Positions 1 to 11,811 of a stretch of 64,000 nucleotides of DNA are shown here, piece after piece. Every line of letters starts with the position of its first letter. Position 1 is the first letter of the stretch. Both the position numbers and the translations under genes were made by a program. The notes under the pieces were generated by a model. The model was not told the DNA's origin. It saw only the letters and a list, made by a program, of their open reading frames with translations, and ran no database searches. The DNA is from Asterias amurensis (Eukaryota > Echinodermata > Asteroidea > Forcipulatida > Asteriidae), in assembly GCF_032118995.1 (NCBI RefSeq), contig NC_092656.1, positions 17,920,694 through 17,984,693 of the forward strand. Direction: 5' to 3'.

Positions 1-65
1 TTTTTGTAAGTTGTGGCTCTGAAAAGAGCCGTTTGGTTTGGTTGATTGTCCCGGGTGGGAACTGA

Positions 66-662
66 CTACTTCTTTGGCTTGGTGGTCTTCTTCGGCTTTG
101 CTGCTTTGGTGGCCTTCTTTGCATTTGGCTTTGGACTCTTTGCGGCTTTGCTGGGCTTGGCGACTTTCTTTGCTGGCTTGGCTGCTGTTTTCTTGGCTGC
201 AACTTTCTTGGTGGGTGTCTTCTTGACGATTTTCTTTGGAGTCTTCTTCTTGGTTATCTTGGTTTTCTTGGCCTTCTCCTTCTTGGCTGCGGCTTTCTCT
301 GCTTTCTTGGCTTTCAGCTCTGCTTTCTTTGCTTGCTCCTTCTCTTTCTTGGCCTTGGCTCGTTCTTTGACCTTCTCCGCCTGTTCCTTGGCCTTGTCCT
401 TTGCTGGGTCCAATTTGAATGAACCGGAAGCTCCCTTGCCCTTGGTCTGGATAAGAACTCCCTTCTGCACACCGGTATTGAGGGCTTTTCGGATGAAAAC
501 GGCCTGCCTGTCCATGTCGACTTTGAATGTGTCCTTGATGTACTTTCTGATGGCTTGACTGGACGAACCGTTTTTCTCCTTCAGTGCCACGATAGCGGCA
601 ACCACCATCTTGATTGCTGGAGGGTGGGCCCGAACGGTTGCAGACTTTTTCACGGTAGCCAT
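66..662 (-). CDS. H1: Histone H1, copy 1 (198 aa)
   Basis: Intact copy with Q36 and K47. Its stem-loop lies at 15-30. The window starts within its histone downstream element, so the 3' processing signal is only partly visible. Its promoter is complete (initiator near 724, TATA-like 748-755, H1 box 861-867). Confidence 0.97.
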   Translation of the reverse strand: MATVKKSATVRAHPPAIKMVVAAIVALKEKNGSSSQAIRKYIKDTFKVDMDRQAVFIRKALNTGVQKGVLIQTKGKGASGSFKLDPAKDKAKEQAEKVKERAKAKKEKEQAKKAELKAKKAEKAAAKKEKAKKTKITKKKTPKKIVKKTPTKKVAAKKTAAKPAKKVAKPSKAAKSPKPNAKKATKAAKPKKTTKPKK

Positions 663-1672
663 GATGATAGAGAGAGATGATGCGAGGGAATCGTTTCGTA
701 AGAAGCTTTACAGCGAGCAATACTGATGAGACCCACCGGACCGTCAGCCTTTTTCAAGGGTCACGGGTGGCTCTGAGCAGCCCCTGGGTCCATTCACGCT
801 GCTCAATCAACCGGCGAGGCTCGGCGGTTCGTGTGGAGCTGGAATTTACTCCAATATTAGTGTGTTTCATTTTTCTTCTGATTTGCAAAATTCTTGTTTA
901 AAATAGCATCGGACAATTTCCCCACAACTGTAGATGTGTTGGTCAAGTTCTAACCTTTCCATGCATACAATTTTTTTTTACGAGGTCTCAATATCTAAGC
1001 CTGAAACGACCACTATGAAATGACATTGTTTCCGATAGTGACATTTTATTCATTTTTTTTGTCGCATATAATGTTACATCGATTTATGTATCATTTAATT
1101 ATTGCTTCAAATAATGATGATGATCTTAGCAAGTCAATTAATCCAGTCACGCAATAGTTGTTGTAAAATTGTCTTGCGACAATTTCGAGAAACAAACTCG
1201 TTTTTGTTATTTGGGCATTATTAGTGCTTAAGGCAGTGGAGTCGCATGCAAGTTGATACATTCTTACTATTTCCGCCACTCTGAGTAACCCCCCTCCCCC
1301 CGTGTCTGTAATTGCCCCCCCCCCCTTCAGAAAACAAACAAACAAACTAACAAACACCGCATATTTATGTAAATTGGTACGTTTGTTTACATCAAATTAA
1401 TCGTGTTTCGCCATTTTGTTTTGTTGCATAATGCCCCCCCCCTACATCACCGCTGCTTTTATGTAAACTTGTGGGTTTGTTTTTATTAGATCCATCGTTT
1501 TTCGCCATTTTGTTTATGTTTCATAGTGTTTTTGATCAAACTAGTTACTTATTTATGTAATATTTATGTATTTAATATTTTGGATATATTTTTTTTATCG
1601 AAACAAATAAATTATCTGCCGATGTGATTATTTTATTTTTAATTATTTTTCCTAGACAAATGCAGGTAATAG

Positions 1673-1681
1673 TCTCTTTTT
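1673..1681 (-). promoter_or_regulatory. Histone downstream element (HDE) of copy 2
   Basis: The minus strand reads AAAAAGAGA about 10 nt past the stem-loop. This purine-rich element is where U7 snRNA pairs to guide cleavage of replication-dependent histone pre-mRNA. It recurs at the same offset in every copy with an intact 3' flank. A possible back-up polyadenylation signal (AATAAA on the minus strand, 1,632-1,637) lies about 40 nt farther on. Confidence 0.75.
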
Positions 1682-1690
1682 GTAAGTTGT

Positions 1691-1706
1691 GGCTCTGAAA
1701 AGAGCC
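1691..1706 (-). terminator. Histone mRNA 3' stem-loop of copy 2
   Basis: The minus strand reads GGCTCTTTTCAGAGCC, an exact 6-bp stem with a 4-nt loop, followed by ACA. This is the canonical metazoan histone stem-loop bound by SLBP, which replaces a poly(A) tail. It starts 35 nt after the stop codon. The same sequence lies 36-51 bp to the left of the normal H1 stop in all 30 copies, so these are S-phase (replication-dependent) H1 genes. Confidence 0.97.
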
Positions 1707-1741
1707 GTTTGGTTTGGTTGATTGTCCCGGGTGGGAACTGA

Positions 1742-2338
1742 CTACTTCTTTGGCTTGGTGGTCTTCTTCGGCTTTGCTGCTTTGGTGGCCTTCTTTGCAT
1801 TTGGCTTTGGACTCTTTGCGGCTTTGCTGGGCTTGGCGACTTTCTTTGCTGGCTTGGCTGCTGTTTTCTTGGCTGCAACTTTCTTGGTGGGTGTCTTCTT
1901 GACGATTTTCTTTGGAGTCTTCTTCTTGGTTATCTTGGTTTTCTTGGCCTTCTCCTTCTTGGCTGCGGCTTTCTCTGCTTTCTTGGCTTTCAGCTCTGCT
2001 TTCTTTGCTTGCTCCTTCTCTTTCTTGGCCTTGGCTCGTTCTTTGACCTTCTCCGCCTGTTCCTTGGCCTTGTCCTTTGCTGGGTCCAATTTGAATGAAC
2101 CGGAAGCTCCCTTGCCCTTGGTCTGGATAAGAACTCCCTTCTGCACACCGGTATTGAGGGCTTTTCGGATGAAAACGGCCTGCCTGTCCATGTCGACTTT
2201 GAATGTGTCCTTGATGTACTTTCTGATGGCTTGACTGGACGAACCGTTTTTCTCCTTCAGTGCCACGATAGCGGCAACCACCATCTTGATTGCTGGAGGG
2301 TGGGCCCGAACGGTTGCAGACTTTTTCACGGTAGCCAT
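1742..2338 (-). CDS. H1: Histone H1, copy 2 (reference copy, 198 aa)
   Basis: Linker histone that binds nucleosome dyads and entry/exit DNA and compacts chromatin. A short N-terminal tail (residues 1-12) precedes a winged-helix H15 globular domain (about 13-84, from HPPAIKMVV through [10 protein letters not shown]). A lysine/alanine-rich C-terminal tail follows (about 85-198). The tail holds the CDK-type sites TPKK and TPTK and ends in KKTTKPKK. The length is typical of invertebrate somatic H1. The gene has no intron. The ATG sits 62 nt from the inferred start of transcription and is the first in-frame ATG of the transcript. Variant residues here are Q36 and K47. All standard copies share this layout, so later entries give only differences. 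I cannot tell whether it is an embryonic or somatic subtype. Confidence 0.98.
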   Translation of the reverse strand: MATVKKSATVRAHPPAIKMVVAAIVALKEKNGSSSQAIRKYIKDTFKVDMDRQAVFIRKALNTGVQKGVLIQTKGKGASGSFKLDPAKDKAKEQAEKVKERAKAKKEKEQAKKAELKAKKAEKAAAKKEKAKKTKITKKKTPKKIVKKTPTKKVAAKKTAAKPAKKVAKPSKAAKSPKPNAKKATKAAKPKKTTKPKK

Positions 2339-2396
2339 GATGATAGAGAGAGATGATGCGAGGGAATCGTTTCGTAAGAAGCTTTACAGCGAGCAA

Positions 2397-2402
2397 TACT
2401 GA
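2397..2402 (-). promoter_or_regulatory. Initiator of copy 2 (TSS near 2,400)
   Basis: The minus strand reads TCAGTA, an initiator-like match, 31 bp from an A-rich TATA-like box. That places the transcription start near 2,400 and gives a 5' UTR of about 62 nt. Position inferred from motif spacing only. Confidence 0.5.
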
Positions 2403-2423
2403 TGAGACCCACCGGACCGTCAG

Positions 2424-2431
2424 CCTTTTTC
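2424..2431 (-). promoter_or_regulatory. TATA-like element of copy 2
   Basis: The minus strand reads GAAAAAGG. It is not a consensus TATA box, but it is the only A-rich run at the right distance (about 31 bp) from the initiator, and it is conserved in every complete promoter of the array. Confidence 0.45.
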
Positions 2432-2478
2432 AAGGGTCACGGGTGGCTCTGAGCAGCCCCTGGGTCCATTCACGCTGC

Positions 2479-2488
2479 TCAATCAACC
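2479..2488 (-). promoter_or_regulatory. CCAAT-like site of copy 2
   Basis: The plus strand reads TCAATCAACC, resembling the inverted CCAAT region of H1 promoters, about 80 bp upstream of the inferred start. A GC-rich stretch lies between it and the H1 box. The match to consensus is partial. Confidence 0.35.
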
Positions 2489-2536
2489 GGCGAGGCTCGG
2501 CGGTTCGTGTGGAGCTGGAATTTACTCCAATATTAG

Positions 2537-2543
2537 TGTGTTT
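2537..2543 (-). promoter_or_regulatory. H1 box (AAACACA) of copy 2
   Basis: The minus strand reads AAACACA, the element that marks replication-dependent H1 promoters from sea urchin to vertebrates. It lies about 140 bp upstream of the inferred start. An octamer-like TTTGCAAAT (2,557-2,565) lies just upstream of it. Both recur in all units that keep a promoter. Confidence 0.7.
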
Positions 2544-2576
2544 CATTTTTCTTCTGATTTGCAAAATTCTTGTTTA

Positions 2577-3373
2577 AAATAGCATCGGACAATTTCCCCA
2601 CAACTGTAGATGTGTTGGTCAAGTTCTAACCTTTCCATGCATACAATTTTTTTTTACGAGGTCTCAATATCTAAGCCTGAAACGACCACTATGAAATGAC
2701 ATTGTTTCCGATAGTGACATTTTATTCATTTTTTTTGTCGCATATAATGTTACATCGATTTATGTATCATTTAATTATTGCTTCAAATAATGATGATGAT
2801 CTTAGCAAGTCAATTAATCCAGTCACGCAATAGTTGTTGTAAAATTGTCTTGCGACAATTTCGAGAAACAAACTCGTTTTTGTTATTTGGGCATTATTAG
2901 TGCTTAAGGCAGTGGAGTCGCATGCAAGTTGATACATTCTTACTATTTCCGCCACTCTGAGTAACCCCCCTCCCCCCGTGTCTGTAATTGCCCCCCCCCC
3001 CCCTTCAGAAAACAAACAAACAAACTAACAAACACCGCATATTTATGTAAATTGGTACGTTTGTTTACATCAAATTAATCGTGTTTCGCCATTTTGTTTT
3101 GTTGCATAATGCCCCCCCCCCCCCCTACATCACCGCTGCTTTTATGTAAACTTGTGGGTTTGTTTTTATTAGATCCATCGTTTTTCGCCATTTTGTTTAT
3201 GTTTCATAGTGTTTTTGATCAAACTAGTTACTTATTTATGTAATATTTATGTATTTAATATTTTGGATATATTTTTTTTATCGAAACAAATAAATTATCT
3301 GCCGATGTGATTATTTTATTTTTAATTATTTTTCCTAGACAAATGCAGGTAATAGTCTCTTTTTGTAAGTTGT
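2577..3373. other. Inter-H1 spacer (model, between copies 2 and 3)
   Basis: AT-rich spacer with no supportable gene. It contains two poly-C tracts (about 2,990-3,003 and 3,111-3,125) and a nearby C6-T-C6 block (2,966-2,978). It also has repeated TTCGCCATTTTGTTT motifs and A+T-rich DNA next to the HDE of the neighbouring gene. The same spacer follows every standard unit. Small open frames in it (for example about 62 codons at 2,767-2,955) are conserved only because the whole unit is. Confidence 0.8.
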
Positions 3374-3424
3374 GGCTCTGAAAAGAGCCGTTTGGTTTGG
3401 TTGATTGTCCCGGGTGGGAACTGA

Positions 3425-4021
3425 CTACTTCTTTGGCTTGGTGGTCTTCTTCGGCTTTGCTGCTTTGGTGGCCTTCTTTGCATTTGGCTTTGGACTCTTT
3501 GCGGCTTTGCTGGGCTTGGCGACTTTCTTTGCTGGCTTGGCTGCTGTTTTCTTGGCTGCAACTTTCTTGGTGGGTGTCTTCTTGACGATTTTCTTTGGAG
3601 TCTTCTTCTTGGTTATCTTGGTTTTCTTGGCCTTCTCCTTCTTGGCTGCGGCTTTCTCTGCTTTCTTGGCTTTCAGCTCTGCTTTCTTTGCTTGCTCCTT
3701 CTCTTTCTTGGCCTTGGCTCGTTCTTTGACCTTCTCCGCCTGTTCCTTGGCCTTGTCCTTTGCTGGGTCCAATTTGAATGAACCGGAAGCTCCCTTGCCC
3801 TTGGTCTGGATAAGAACTCCCTTCTGCACACCGGTATTGAGGGCTTTTCGGATGAAAACGGCCTGCCTGTCCATGTCGACTTTGAATGTGTCCTTGATGT
3901 ACTTTCTGATGGCTTGACTGGACGAACCGTTTTTCTCCTTCAGTGCCACGATAGCGGCAACCACCATCTTGATTGCTGGAGGGTGGGCCCGAACGGTTGC
4001 AGACTTTTTCACGGTAGCCAT
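3425..4021 (-). CDS. H1: Histone H1, copy 3 (198 aa)
   Basis: Intact; Q36, K47. Stem-loop 3,374-3,389. The spacer on its promoter side has a long poly-C run ending in TTAG instead of TTCAG. Confidence 0.97.
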   Translation of the reverse strand: MATVKKSATVRAHPPAIKMVVAAIVALKEKNGSSSQAIRKYIKDTFKVDMDRQAVFIRKALNTGVQKGVLIQTKGKGASGSFKLDPAKDKAKEQAEKVKERAKAKKEKEQAKKAELKAKKAEKAAAKKEKAKKTKITKKKTPKKIVKKTPTKKVAAKKTAAKPAKKVAKPSKAAKSPKPNAKKATKAAKPKKTTKPKK

Positions 4022-5106
4022 GATGATAGAGAGAGATGATGCGAGGGAATCGTTTCGTAAGAAGCTTTACAGCGAGCAATACTGATGAGACCCACCGGAC
4101 CGTCAGCCTTTTTCAAGGGTCACGGGTGGCTCTGAGCAGCCCCTGGGTCCATTCACGCTGCTCAATCAACCGGCGAGGCTCGGCGGTTCGTGTGGAGCTG
4201 GAATTTACTCCAATATTAGTGTGTTTCATTTTTCTTCTGATTTGCAAAATTCTTGTTTAAAATAGCATCGGACAATTTCCCCACAACTGTAGATGTGTTG
4301 GTCAAGTTCTAACCTTTCCATGCATACAATTTTTTTTTACGAGGTCTCAATATCTAAGCCTGAAACGACCACTATGAAATGACATTGTTTCCGATAGTGA
4401 CATTTTATTCATTTTTTTTGTCGCATATAATGTTACATCGATTTATGTATCATTTAATTATTGCTTCAAATAATGATGATGATCTTAGCAAGTCAATTAA
4501 TCCAGTCACGCAATAGTTGTTGTAAAATTGTCTTGCGACAATTTCGAGAAACAAACTCGTTTTTGTTATTTGGGCATTATTAGTGCTTAAGGCAGTGGAG
4601 TCGCATGCAAGTTGATACATTCTTACTATTTCCGCCACTCTGAGTAACCCCCCTCCCCCCGTGTCTGTAATTGCCCCCCCCCCCCCTTAGAAAACAAACA
4701 AACAAACTAACAAACACCGCATATTTATGTAAATTGGTACGTTTGTTTACATCAAATTAATCGTGTTTCGCCATTTTGTTTTGTTGCATAATGCCCCCCC
4801 CCCCCCTACATCACCGCTGCTTTTATGTAAACTTGTGGGTTTGTTTTTATTAGATCCATCGTTTTTCGCCATTTTGTTTATGTTTCATAGTGTTTTTGAT
4901 CAAACTAGTTACTTATTTATGTAATATTTATGTATTTAATATTTTGGATATATTTTTTTTTATCGAAACAAATAAATTATCTGCCGATGTGATTATTTTA
5001 TTTTTAATTATTTTTCCTAGACAAATGCAGGTAATAGTCTCTTTTTGTAAGTTGTGGCTCTGAAAAGAGCCGTTTGGTTTGGTTGATTGTCCCGGGTGGG
5101 AACTGA

Positions 5107-5703
5107 CTACTTCTTTGGCTTGGTGGTCTTCTTCGGCTTTGCTGCTTTGGTGGCCTTCTTTGCATTTGGCTTTGGACTCTTTGCGGCTTTGCTGGGCTTG
5201 GCGACTTTCTTTGCTGGCTTGGCTGCTGTTTTCTTGGCTGCAACTTTCTTGGTGGGTGTCTTCTTGACGATTTTCTTTGGAGTCTTCTTCTTGGTTATCT
5301 TGGTTTTCTTGGCCTTCTCCTTCTTGGCTGCGGCTTTCTCTGCTTTCTTGGCTTTCAGCTCTGCTTTCTTTGCTTGCTCCTTCTCTTTCTTGGCCTTGGC
5401 TCGTTCTTTGACCTTCTCCGCCTGTTCCTTGGCCTTGTCCTTTGCTGGGTCCAATTTGAATGAACCGGAAGCTCCCTTGCCCTTGGTCTGGATAAGAACT
5501 CCCTTCTGCACACCGGTATTGAGGGCTTTTCGGATGAAAACGGCCTGCCTGTCCATGTCGACTTGGAATGTGTCCTTGATGTACTTTCTGATGGCTTGAC
5601 TGGACGAACCGTTTTTCTCCTTCAGTGCCACGATAGCGGCAACCACCATCTTGATTGCTGGAGGGTGGGCCCGAACGGTTGCAGACTTTTTCACGGTAGC
5701 CAT
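5107..5703 (-). CDS. H1: Histone H1, copy 4 (198 aa)
   Basis: Intact; Q36, Q47 (AAA to CAA at codon 47 relative to copy 2). Stem-loop 5,056-5,071. Confidence 0.97.
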   Translation of the reverse strand: MATVKKSATVRAHPPAIKMVVAAIVALKEKNGSSSQAIRKYIKDTFQVDMDRQAVFIRKALNTGVQKGVLIQTKGKGASGSFKLDPAKDKAKEQAEKVKERAKAKKEKEQAKKAELKAKKAEKAAAKKEKAKKTKITKKKTPKKIVKKTPTKKVAAKKTAAKPAKKVAKPSKAAKSPKPNAKKATKAAKPKKTTKPKK

Positions 5704-6785
5704 GATGATAGAGAGAGATGATGCGAGGGAATCGTTTCGTAAGAAGCTTTACAGCGAGCAATACTGATGAGACCCACCGGACCGTCAGCCTTTTTCAAGG
5801 GTCACGGGTGGCTCTGAGCAGCCCCTGGGTCCATTCACGCTGCTCAATCAACCGGCGAGGCTCGGCGGTTCGTGTGGAGCTGGAATTTACTCCAATATTA
5901 GTGTGTTTCATTTTTCTTCTGATTTGCAAAATTCTTGTTTAAAATAGCATCGGACAATTTCCCCACAACTGTAGATGTGTTGGTCAAGTTCTAACCTTTC
6001 CATGCATACAATTTTTTTTTACGAGGTCTCAATATCTAAGCCTGAAACGACCACTATGAAATGACATTGTTTCCGATAGTGACATTTTATTCATTTTTTT
6101 TGTCGCATATAATGTTACATCGATTTATGTATCATTTAATTATTGCTTCAAATAATGATGATGATCTTAGCAAGTCAATTAATCCAGTCACGCAATAGTT
6201 GTTGTAAAATTGTCTTGCGACAATTTCGAGAAACAAACTCGTTTTTGTTATTTGGGCATTATTAGTGCTTAAGGCAGTGGAGTCGCATGCAAGTTGATAC
6301 ATTCTTGCTATTTCCGCCACTCTGAGTAACCCCCCTCCCCCCGTGTCTGTAATTGCCCCCCCCCCCCTTCAGAAAACAAACAAACAAACTAACAAACACC
6401 GCATATTTATGTAAATTGGTACGTTTGTTTACATCAAATTAATCGTGTTTCGCCATTTTGTTTTGTTGCATAATGCCCCCCCCCCCTACATCACCGCTGC
6501 TTTTATGTAAACTTGTGGGTTTGTTTTTATTAGATCCATCGTTTTTCGCCATTTTGTTTATGTTTCATAGTGTTTTTGATCAAACTAGTTACTTATTTAT
6601 GTAATATTTATGTATTTAATATTTTGGATATATTTTTTTTATCGAAACAAATAAATTATCTGCCGATGTGATTATTTTATTTTTAATTATTTTTCCTAGA
6701 CAAATGCAGGTAATAGTCTCTTTTTGTAAGTTGTGGCTCTGAAAAGAGCCGTTTGGTTTGGTTGATTGTCCCGGGTGGGAACTGA

Positions 6786-7382
6786 CTACTTCTTTGGCTT
6801 GGTGGTCTTCTTCGGCTTTGCTGCTTTGGTGGCCTTCTTTGCATTTGGCTTTGGACTCTTTGCGGCTTTGCTGGGCTTGGCGACTTTCTTTGCTGGCTTG
6901 GCTGCTGTTTTCTTGGCTGCAACTTTCTTGGTGGGTGTCTTCTTGACGATTTTCTTTGGAGTCTTCTTCTTGGTTATCTTGGTTTTCTTGGCCTTCTCCT
7001 TCTTGGCTGCGGCTTTCTCTGCTTTCTTGGCTTTCAGCTCTGCTTTCTTTGCTTGCTCCTTCTCTTTCTTGGCCTTGGCTCGTTCTTTGACCTTCTCCGC
7101 CTGTTCCTTGGCCTTGTCCTTTGCTGGGTCCAATTTGAATGAACCGGAAGCTCCCTTGCCCTTGGTCTGGATAAGAACTCCCTTCTGCACACCGGTATTG
7201 AGGGCTTTTCGGATGAAAACGGCCTGCCTGTCCATGTCGACTTGGAATGTGTCCTTGATGTACTTTCTGATGGCTTTACTGGACGAACCGTTTTTCTCCT
7301 TCAGTGCCACGATAGCGGCAACCACCATCTTGATTGCTGGAGGGTGGGCCCGAACGGTTGCAGACTTTTTCACGGTAGCCAT
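6786..7382 (-). CDS. H1: Histone H1, copy 5 (198 aa)
   Basis: Intact; K36, Q47. Stem-loop 6,735-6,750. The promoter carries a T-to-A change beside the H1 box (CAAAATTA on the plus strand near 7,574), seen also in copies 11, 12, 14, 15 and 17. Confidence 0.97.
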   Translation of the reverse strand: MATVKKSATVRAHPPAIKMVVAAIVALKEKNGSSSKAIRKYIKDTFQVDMDRQAVFIRKALNTGVQKGVLIQTKGKGASGSFKLDPAKDKAKEQAEKVKERAKAKKEKEQAKKAELKAKKAEKAAAKKEKAKKTKITKKKTPKKIVKKTPTKKVAAKKTAAKPAKKVAKPSKAAKSPKPNAKKATKAAKPKKTTKPKK

Positions 7383-8462
7383 GATGATAGAGAGAGATGA
7401 TGCGAGGGAATCGTTTCGTAAGAAGCTTTACAGCGAGCAATACTGATGAGACCCACCGGACCGTCAGCCTTTTTCAAGGGTCACGGGTGGCTCTGAGCAG
7501 CCCCTGGGTCCATTCACGCTGCTCAATCAACCGGCGAGGCTCGGCGGTTCGTGTGGAGCTGGAATTTACTCCAAAATTAGTGTGTTTCATTTTTCTTCTG
7601 ATTTGCAAAATTCTTGTTTAAAATAGCATCGGACAATTTCCCCACAACTGTAGATGTGTTGGTCAAGTTCTAACCTTTCCATGCATACAATTTTTTTTTA
7701 CGAGGTCTCAATATCTAAGCCTGAAACGACCACTATGAAATGACATTGTTTCCGATAGTGACATTTTATTCATTTTTTTTGTCGCATATAATGTTACATC
7801 GATTTATGTATCATTTAATTATTGCTTCAAATAATGATGATGATCTTAGCAAGTCAATTAATCCAGTCACGCAATAGTTGTTGTAAAATTGTCTTGCGAC
7901 AATTTCGAGAAACAAACTCGTTTTTGTTATTTGGGCATTATTAGTGCTTAAGGCAGTGGAGTCGCATAAAAGTTGATACATTCTTACTATTTCCGCCACT
8001 CTGAGTAACCCCCCTCCCCCCGTGTCTGTAATTGCCCCCCCCCCCTTCAGAAAACAAACAAACAAACTAACAAACACCGCATATTTATGTAAATTGGTAC
8101 GTTTGTTTACATCAAATTAATCGTGTTTCGCCATTTTGTTTTGTTGCATACTGCCCCCCCCCCTACATCACCGCTGCTTTTATGTAAACTTGTGGGTTTG
8201 TTTTTATTAGATCCATCGTTTTTCGCCATTTTGTTTATGTTTCATAGTGTTTTTGATCAAACTAGTTACTTATTTATGTAATATTTATGTATTTAATATT
8301 TTGGATATATTTTTTTTATCGAAACAAATAAATTATCTGCCGATGTGATTATTTTATTTTTAATTATTTTTCCTAGACAAATGCAGGTAATAGTCTCTTT
8401 TTGTAAGTTGTGGCTCTGAAAAGAGCCGTTTGGTTTGGTTGATTGTCCCGGGTGGGAACTGA

Positions 8463-9059
8463 CTACTTCTTTGGCTTGGTGGTCTTCTTCGGCTTTGCTG
8501 CTTTGGTGGCCTTCTTTGCATTTGGCTTTGGACTCTTTGCGGCTTTGCTGGGCTTGGCGACTTTCTTTGCTGGCTTGGCTGCTGTTTTCTTGGCTGCAAC
8601 TTTCTTGGTGGGTGTCTTCTTGACGATTTTCTTTGGAGTCTTCTTCTTGGTTATCTTGGTTTTCTTGGCCTTCTCCTTCTTGGCTGCGGCTTTCTCTGCT
8701 TTCTTGGCTTTCAGCTCTGCTTTCTTTGCTTGCTCCTTCTCTTTCTTGGCCTTGGCTCGTTCTTTGACCTTCTCCGCCTGTTCCTTGGCCTTGTCCTTTG
8801 CTGGGTCCAATTTGAATGAACCGGAAGCTCCCTTGCCCTTGGTCTGGATAAGAACTCCCTTCTGCACACCGGTATTGAGGGCTTTTCGGATGAAAACGGC
8901 CTGCCTGTCCATGTCGACTTGGAATGTGTCCTTGATGTACTTTCTGATGGCTTTACTGGACGAACCGTTTTTCTCCTTCAGTGCCACGATAGCGGCAACC
9001 ACCATCTTGATTGCTGGAGGGTGGGCCCGAACGGTTGCAGACTTTTTCACGGTAGCCAT
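8463..9059 (-). CDS. H1: Histone H1, copy 6 (198 aa)
   Basis: Intact; K36, Q47, but without the promoter change that usually goes with K36. Stem-loop 8,412-8,427. Two G are missing from the 5' UTR near 9,083. This opens the frame upstream of the ATG but adds no upstream ATG, so the start is kept at 9,059. Confidence 0.96.
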   Translation of the reverse strand: MATVKKSATVRAHPPAIKMVVAAIVALKEKNGSSSKAIRKYIKDTFQVDMDRQAVFIRKALNTGVQKGVLIQTKGKGASGSFKLDPAKDKAKEQAEKVKERAKAKKEKEQAKKAELKAKKAEKAAAKKEKAKKTKITKKKTPKKIVKKTPTKKVAAKKTAAKPAKKVAKPSKAAKSPKPNAKKATKAAKPKKTTKPKK

Positions 9060-10136
9060 GATGATAGAGAGAGATGATGCGAGAATCGTTTCGTAAGAAG
9101 CTTTACAGCGAGCAATACTGATGAGACCCACCGGACCGTCAGCCTTTTTCAAGGGTCACGGGTGGCTCTGAGCAGCCCCTGGGTCCATTCACGCTGCTCA
9201 ATCAACCGGCGAGGCTCGGCGGTTCGTGTGGAGCTGGAATTTACTCCAATATTAGTGTGTTTCATTTTTCTTCTGATTTGCAAAATTCTTGTTTAAAATA
9301 GCATCGGACAATTTCCCCACAACTGTAGATGTGTTGGTCAAGTTCTAACCTTTCCATGCATACAATTTTTTTTTACGAGGTCTCAATATCTAAGCCTGAA
9401 ACGACCACTATGAAATGACATTGTTTCCGATAGTGACATTTTATTCATTTTTTTTGTCGCATATAATGTTACATCGATTTATGTATCATTTAATTATTGC
9501 TTCAAATAATGATGATGATCTTAGCAAGTCAATTAATCCAGTCACGCAATAGTTGTTGTAAAATTGTCTTGCGACAATTTCGAGAAACAAACTCGTTTTT
9601 GTTATTTGGGCATTATTAGTGCTTAAGGCAGTGGAGTCGCATGCAAGTTGATACATTCTTACTATTTCCGCCACTCTGAGTAACCCCCCTCCCCCCGTGT
9701 CTGTAATTGCCCCCCCCCTTCAGAAAACAAACAAACAAACTAACAAACACCGCATATTTATGTAAATTGGTACGTTTGTTTACATCAAATTAATCGTGTT
9801 TCGCCATTTTGTTTTGTTGCATACTGCCCCCCCCCCCTACATCACCGCTGCTTTTATGTAAACTTGTGGGTTTGTTTTTATTAGATCCATCGTTTTTCGC
9901 CATTTTGTTTATGTTTCATAGTGTTTTTGATCAAACTAGTTACTTATTTATGTAATATTTATGTATTTAATATTTTGGATATATTTTTTTTATCGAAACA
10001 AATAAATTATCTGCCGATGTGATTATTTTATTTTTAATTATTTTTCCTAGACAAATGCAGGTAATAGTCTCTTTTTGTAAGTTGTGGCTCTGAAAAGAGC
10101 CGTTTGGTTTGGTTGATTGTCCCGGGTGGGAACTGA

Positions 10137-10733
10137 CTACTTCTTTGGCTTGGTGGTCTTCTTCGGCTTTGCTGCTTTGGTGGCCTTCTTTGCATTTGGC
10201 TTTGGACTCTTTGCGGCTTTGCTGGGCTTGGCGACTTTCTTTGCTGGCTTGGCTGCTGTTTTCTTGGCTGCAACTTTCTTGGTGGGTGTCTTCTTGACGA
10301 TTTTCTTTGGAGTCTTCTTCTTGGTTATCTTGGTTTTCTTGGCCTTCTCCTTCTTGGCTGCGGCTTTCTCTGCTTTCTTGGCTTTCAGCTCTGCTTTCTT
10401 TGCTTGCTCCTTCTCTTTCTTGGCCTTGGCTCGTTCTTTGACCTTCTCCGCCTGTTCCTTGGCCTTGTCCTTTGCTGGGTCCAATTTGAATGAACCGGAA
10501 GCTCCCTTGCCCTTGGTCTGGATAAGAACTCCCTTCTGCACACCGGTATTGAGGGCTTTTCGGATGAAAACGGCCTGCCTGTCCATGTCGACTTTGAATG
10601 TGTCCTTGATGTACTTTCTGATGGCTTGACTGGACGAACCGTTTTTCTCCTTCAGTGCCACGATAGCGGCAACCACCATCTTGATTGCTGGAGGGTGGGC
10701 CCGAACGGTTGCAGACTTTTTCACGGTAGCCAT
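10137..10733 (-). CDS. H1: Histone H1, copy 7 (198 aa)
   Basis: Intact; Q36, K47, same protein as copy 2. Stem-loop 10,086-10,101. Confidence 0.97.
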   Translation of the reverse strand: MATVKKSATVRAHPPAIKMVVAAIVALKEKNGSSSQAIRKYIKDTFKVDMDRQAVFIRKALNTGVQKGVLIQTKGKGASGSFKLDPAKDKAKEQAEKVKERAKAKKEKEQAKKAELKAKKAEKAAAKKEKAKKTKITKKKTPKKIVKKTPTKKVAAKKTAAKPAKKVAKPSKAAKSPKPNAKKATKAAKPKKTTKPKK

Positions 10734-11811
10734 GATGATAGAGAGAGATGATGCGAGGGAATCGTTTCGTAAGAAGCTTTACAGCGAGCAATACTGATGA
10801 GACCCACCGGACCGTCAGCCTTTTTCAAGGGTCACGGGTGGCTCTGAGCAGCCCCTGGGTCCATTCACGCTGCTCAATCAACCGGCGAGGCTCGGCGGTT
10901 CGTGTGGAGCTGGAATTTACTCCAATATTAGTGTGTTTCATTTTTCTTCTGATTTGCAAAATTCTTGTTTAAAATAGCATCGGACAATTTCCCCACAACT
11001 GTAGATGTGTTGGTCAAGTTCTAACCTTTCCATGCATACAATTTTTTTTTACGAGGTCTCAATATCTAAGCCTGAAACGACCACTATGAAATGACATTGT
11101 TTCCGATAGTGACATTTTATTCATTTTTTTTGTCGCATATAATGTTACATCGATTTATGTATCATTTAATTATTGCTTCAAATAATGATGATGATCTTAG
11201 CAAGTCAATTAATCCAGTCACGCAATAGTTGTTGTAAAATTGTCTTGCGACAATTTCGAGAAACAAACTCGTTTTTGTTATTTGGGCATTATTAGTGCTT
11301 AAGGCAGTGGAGTCGCATGCAAGTTGATACATTCTTACTATTTCCGCCACTCTGAGTAACCCCCCTCCCCCCGTGTCTGTAATTGCCCCCCCCCTTCAGA
11401 AAACAAACAAACAAACTAACAAACACCGCATATTTATGTAAATTGGTACGTTTGTTTACATCAAATTAATCGTGTTTCGCCATTTTGTTTTGTTGCATAA
11501 TGCCCCCCCCCCTACATCACCGCTGCTTTTATGTAAACTTGTGGGTTTGTTTTTATTAGATCCATCGTTTTTCGCCATTTTGTTTATGTTTCATAGTGTT
11601 TTTGATCAAACTAGTTACTTATTTATGTAATATTTATGTATTTAATATTTTGGATATATTTTTTTTATCGAAACAAATAAATTATCTGCCGATGTGATTA
11701 TTTTATTTTTAATTATTTTTCCTAGACAAATGCAGGTAATAGTCTCTTTTTGTAAGTTGTGGCTCTGAAAAGAGCCGTTTGGTTTGGTTGATTGTCCCGG
11801 GTGGGAACTGA

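Noticed and set aside
46-558. Long plus-strand hydrophobic open frames (170-226 codons) opposite every H1 gene
   Set aside because: They are antisense readings of the lysine-rich tail (AAG read as CTT gives Leu/Phe). They are conserved only because H1 is, and have no signals of their own.
1091-1357. Spacer frame of 62-88 codons repeated in every unit
   Set aside because: Its length varies with the poly-C tract and it lacks promoter or processing signals. Conservation is explained by array homogenisation.
1572-2396. Minus-strand 274-codon Q/S/E-rich frame overlapping H1
   Set aside because: It is another frame of the same gene with no ATG at its start, and it runs through the promoter-proximal UTR and the stem-loop. 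It matters only in copies 25 and 26, where a frameshift feeds into it.
9060-9152. N-terminal extension of H1 copy 6
   Set aside because: The frame opens only because of a 2-nt UTR deletion, has no upstream ATG and would start upstream of the inferred transcription start.
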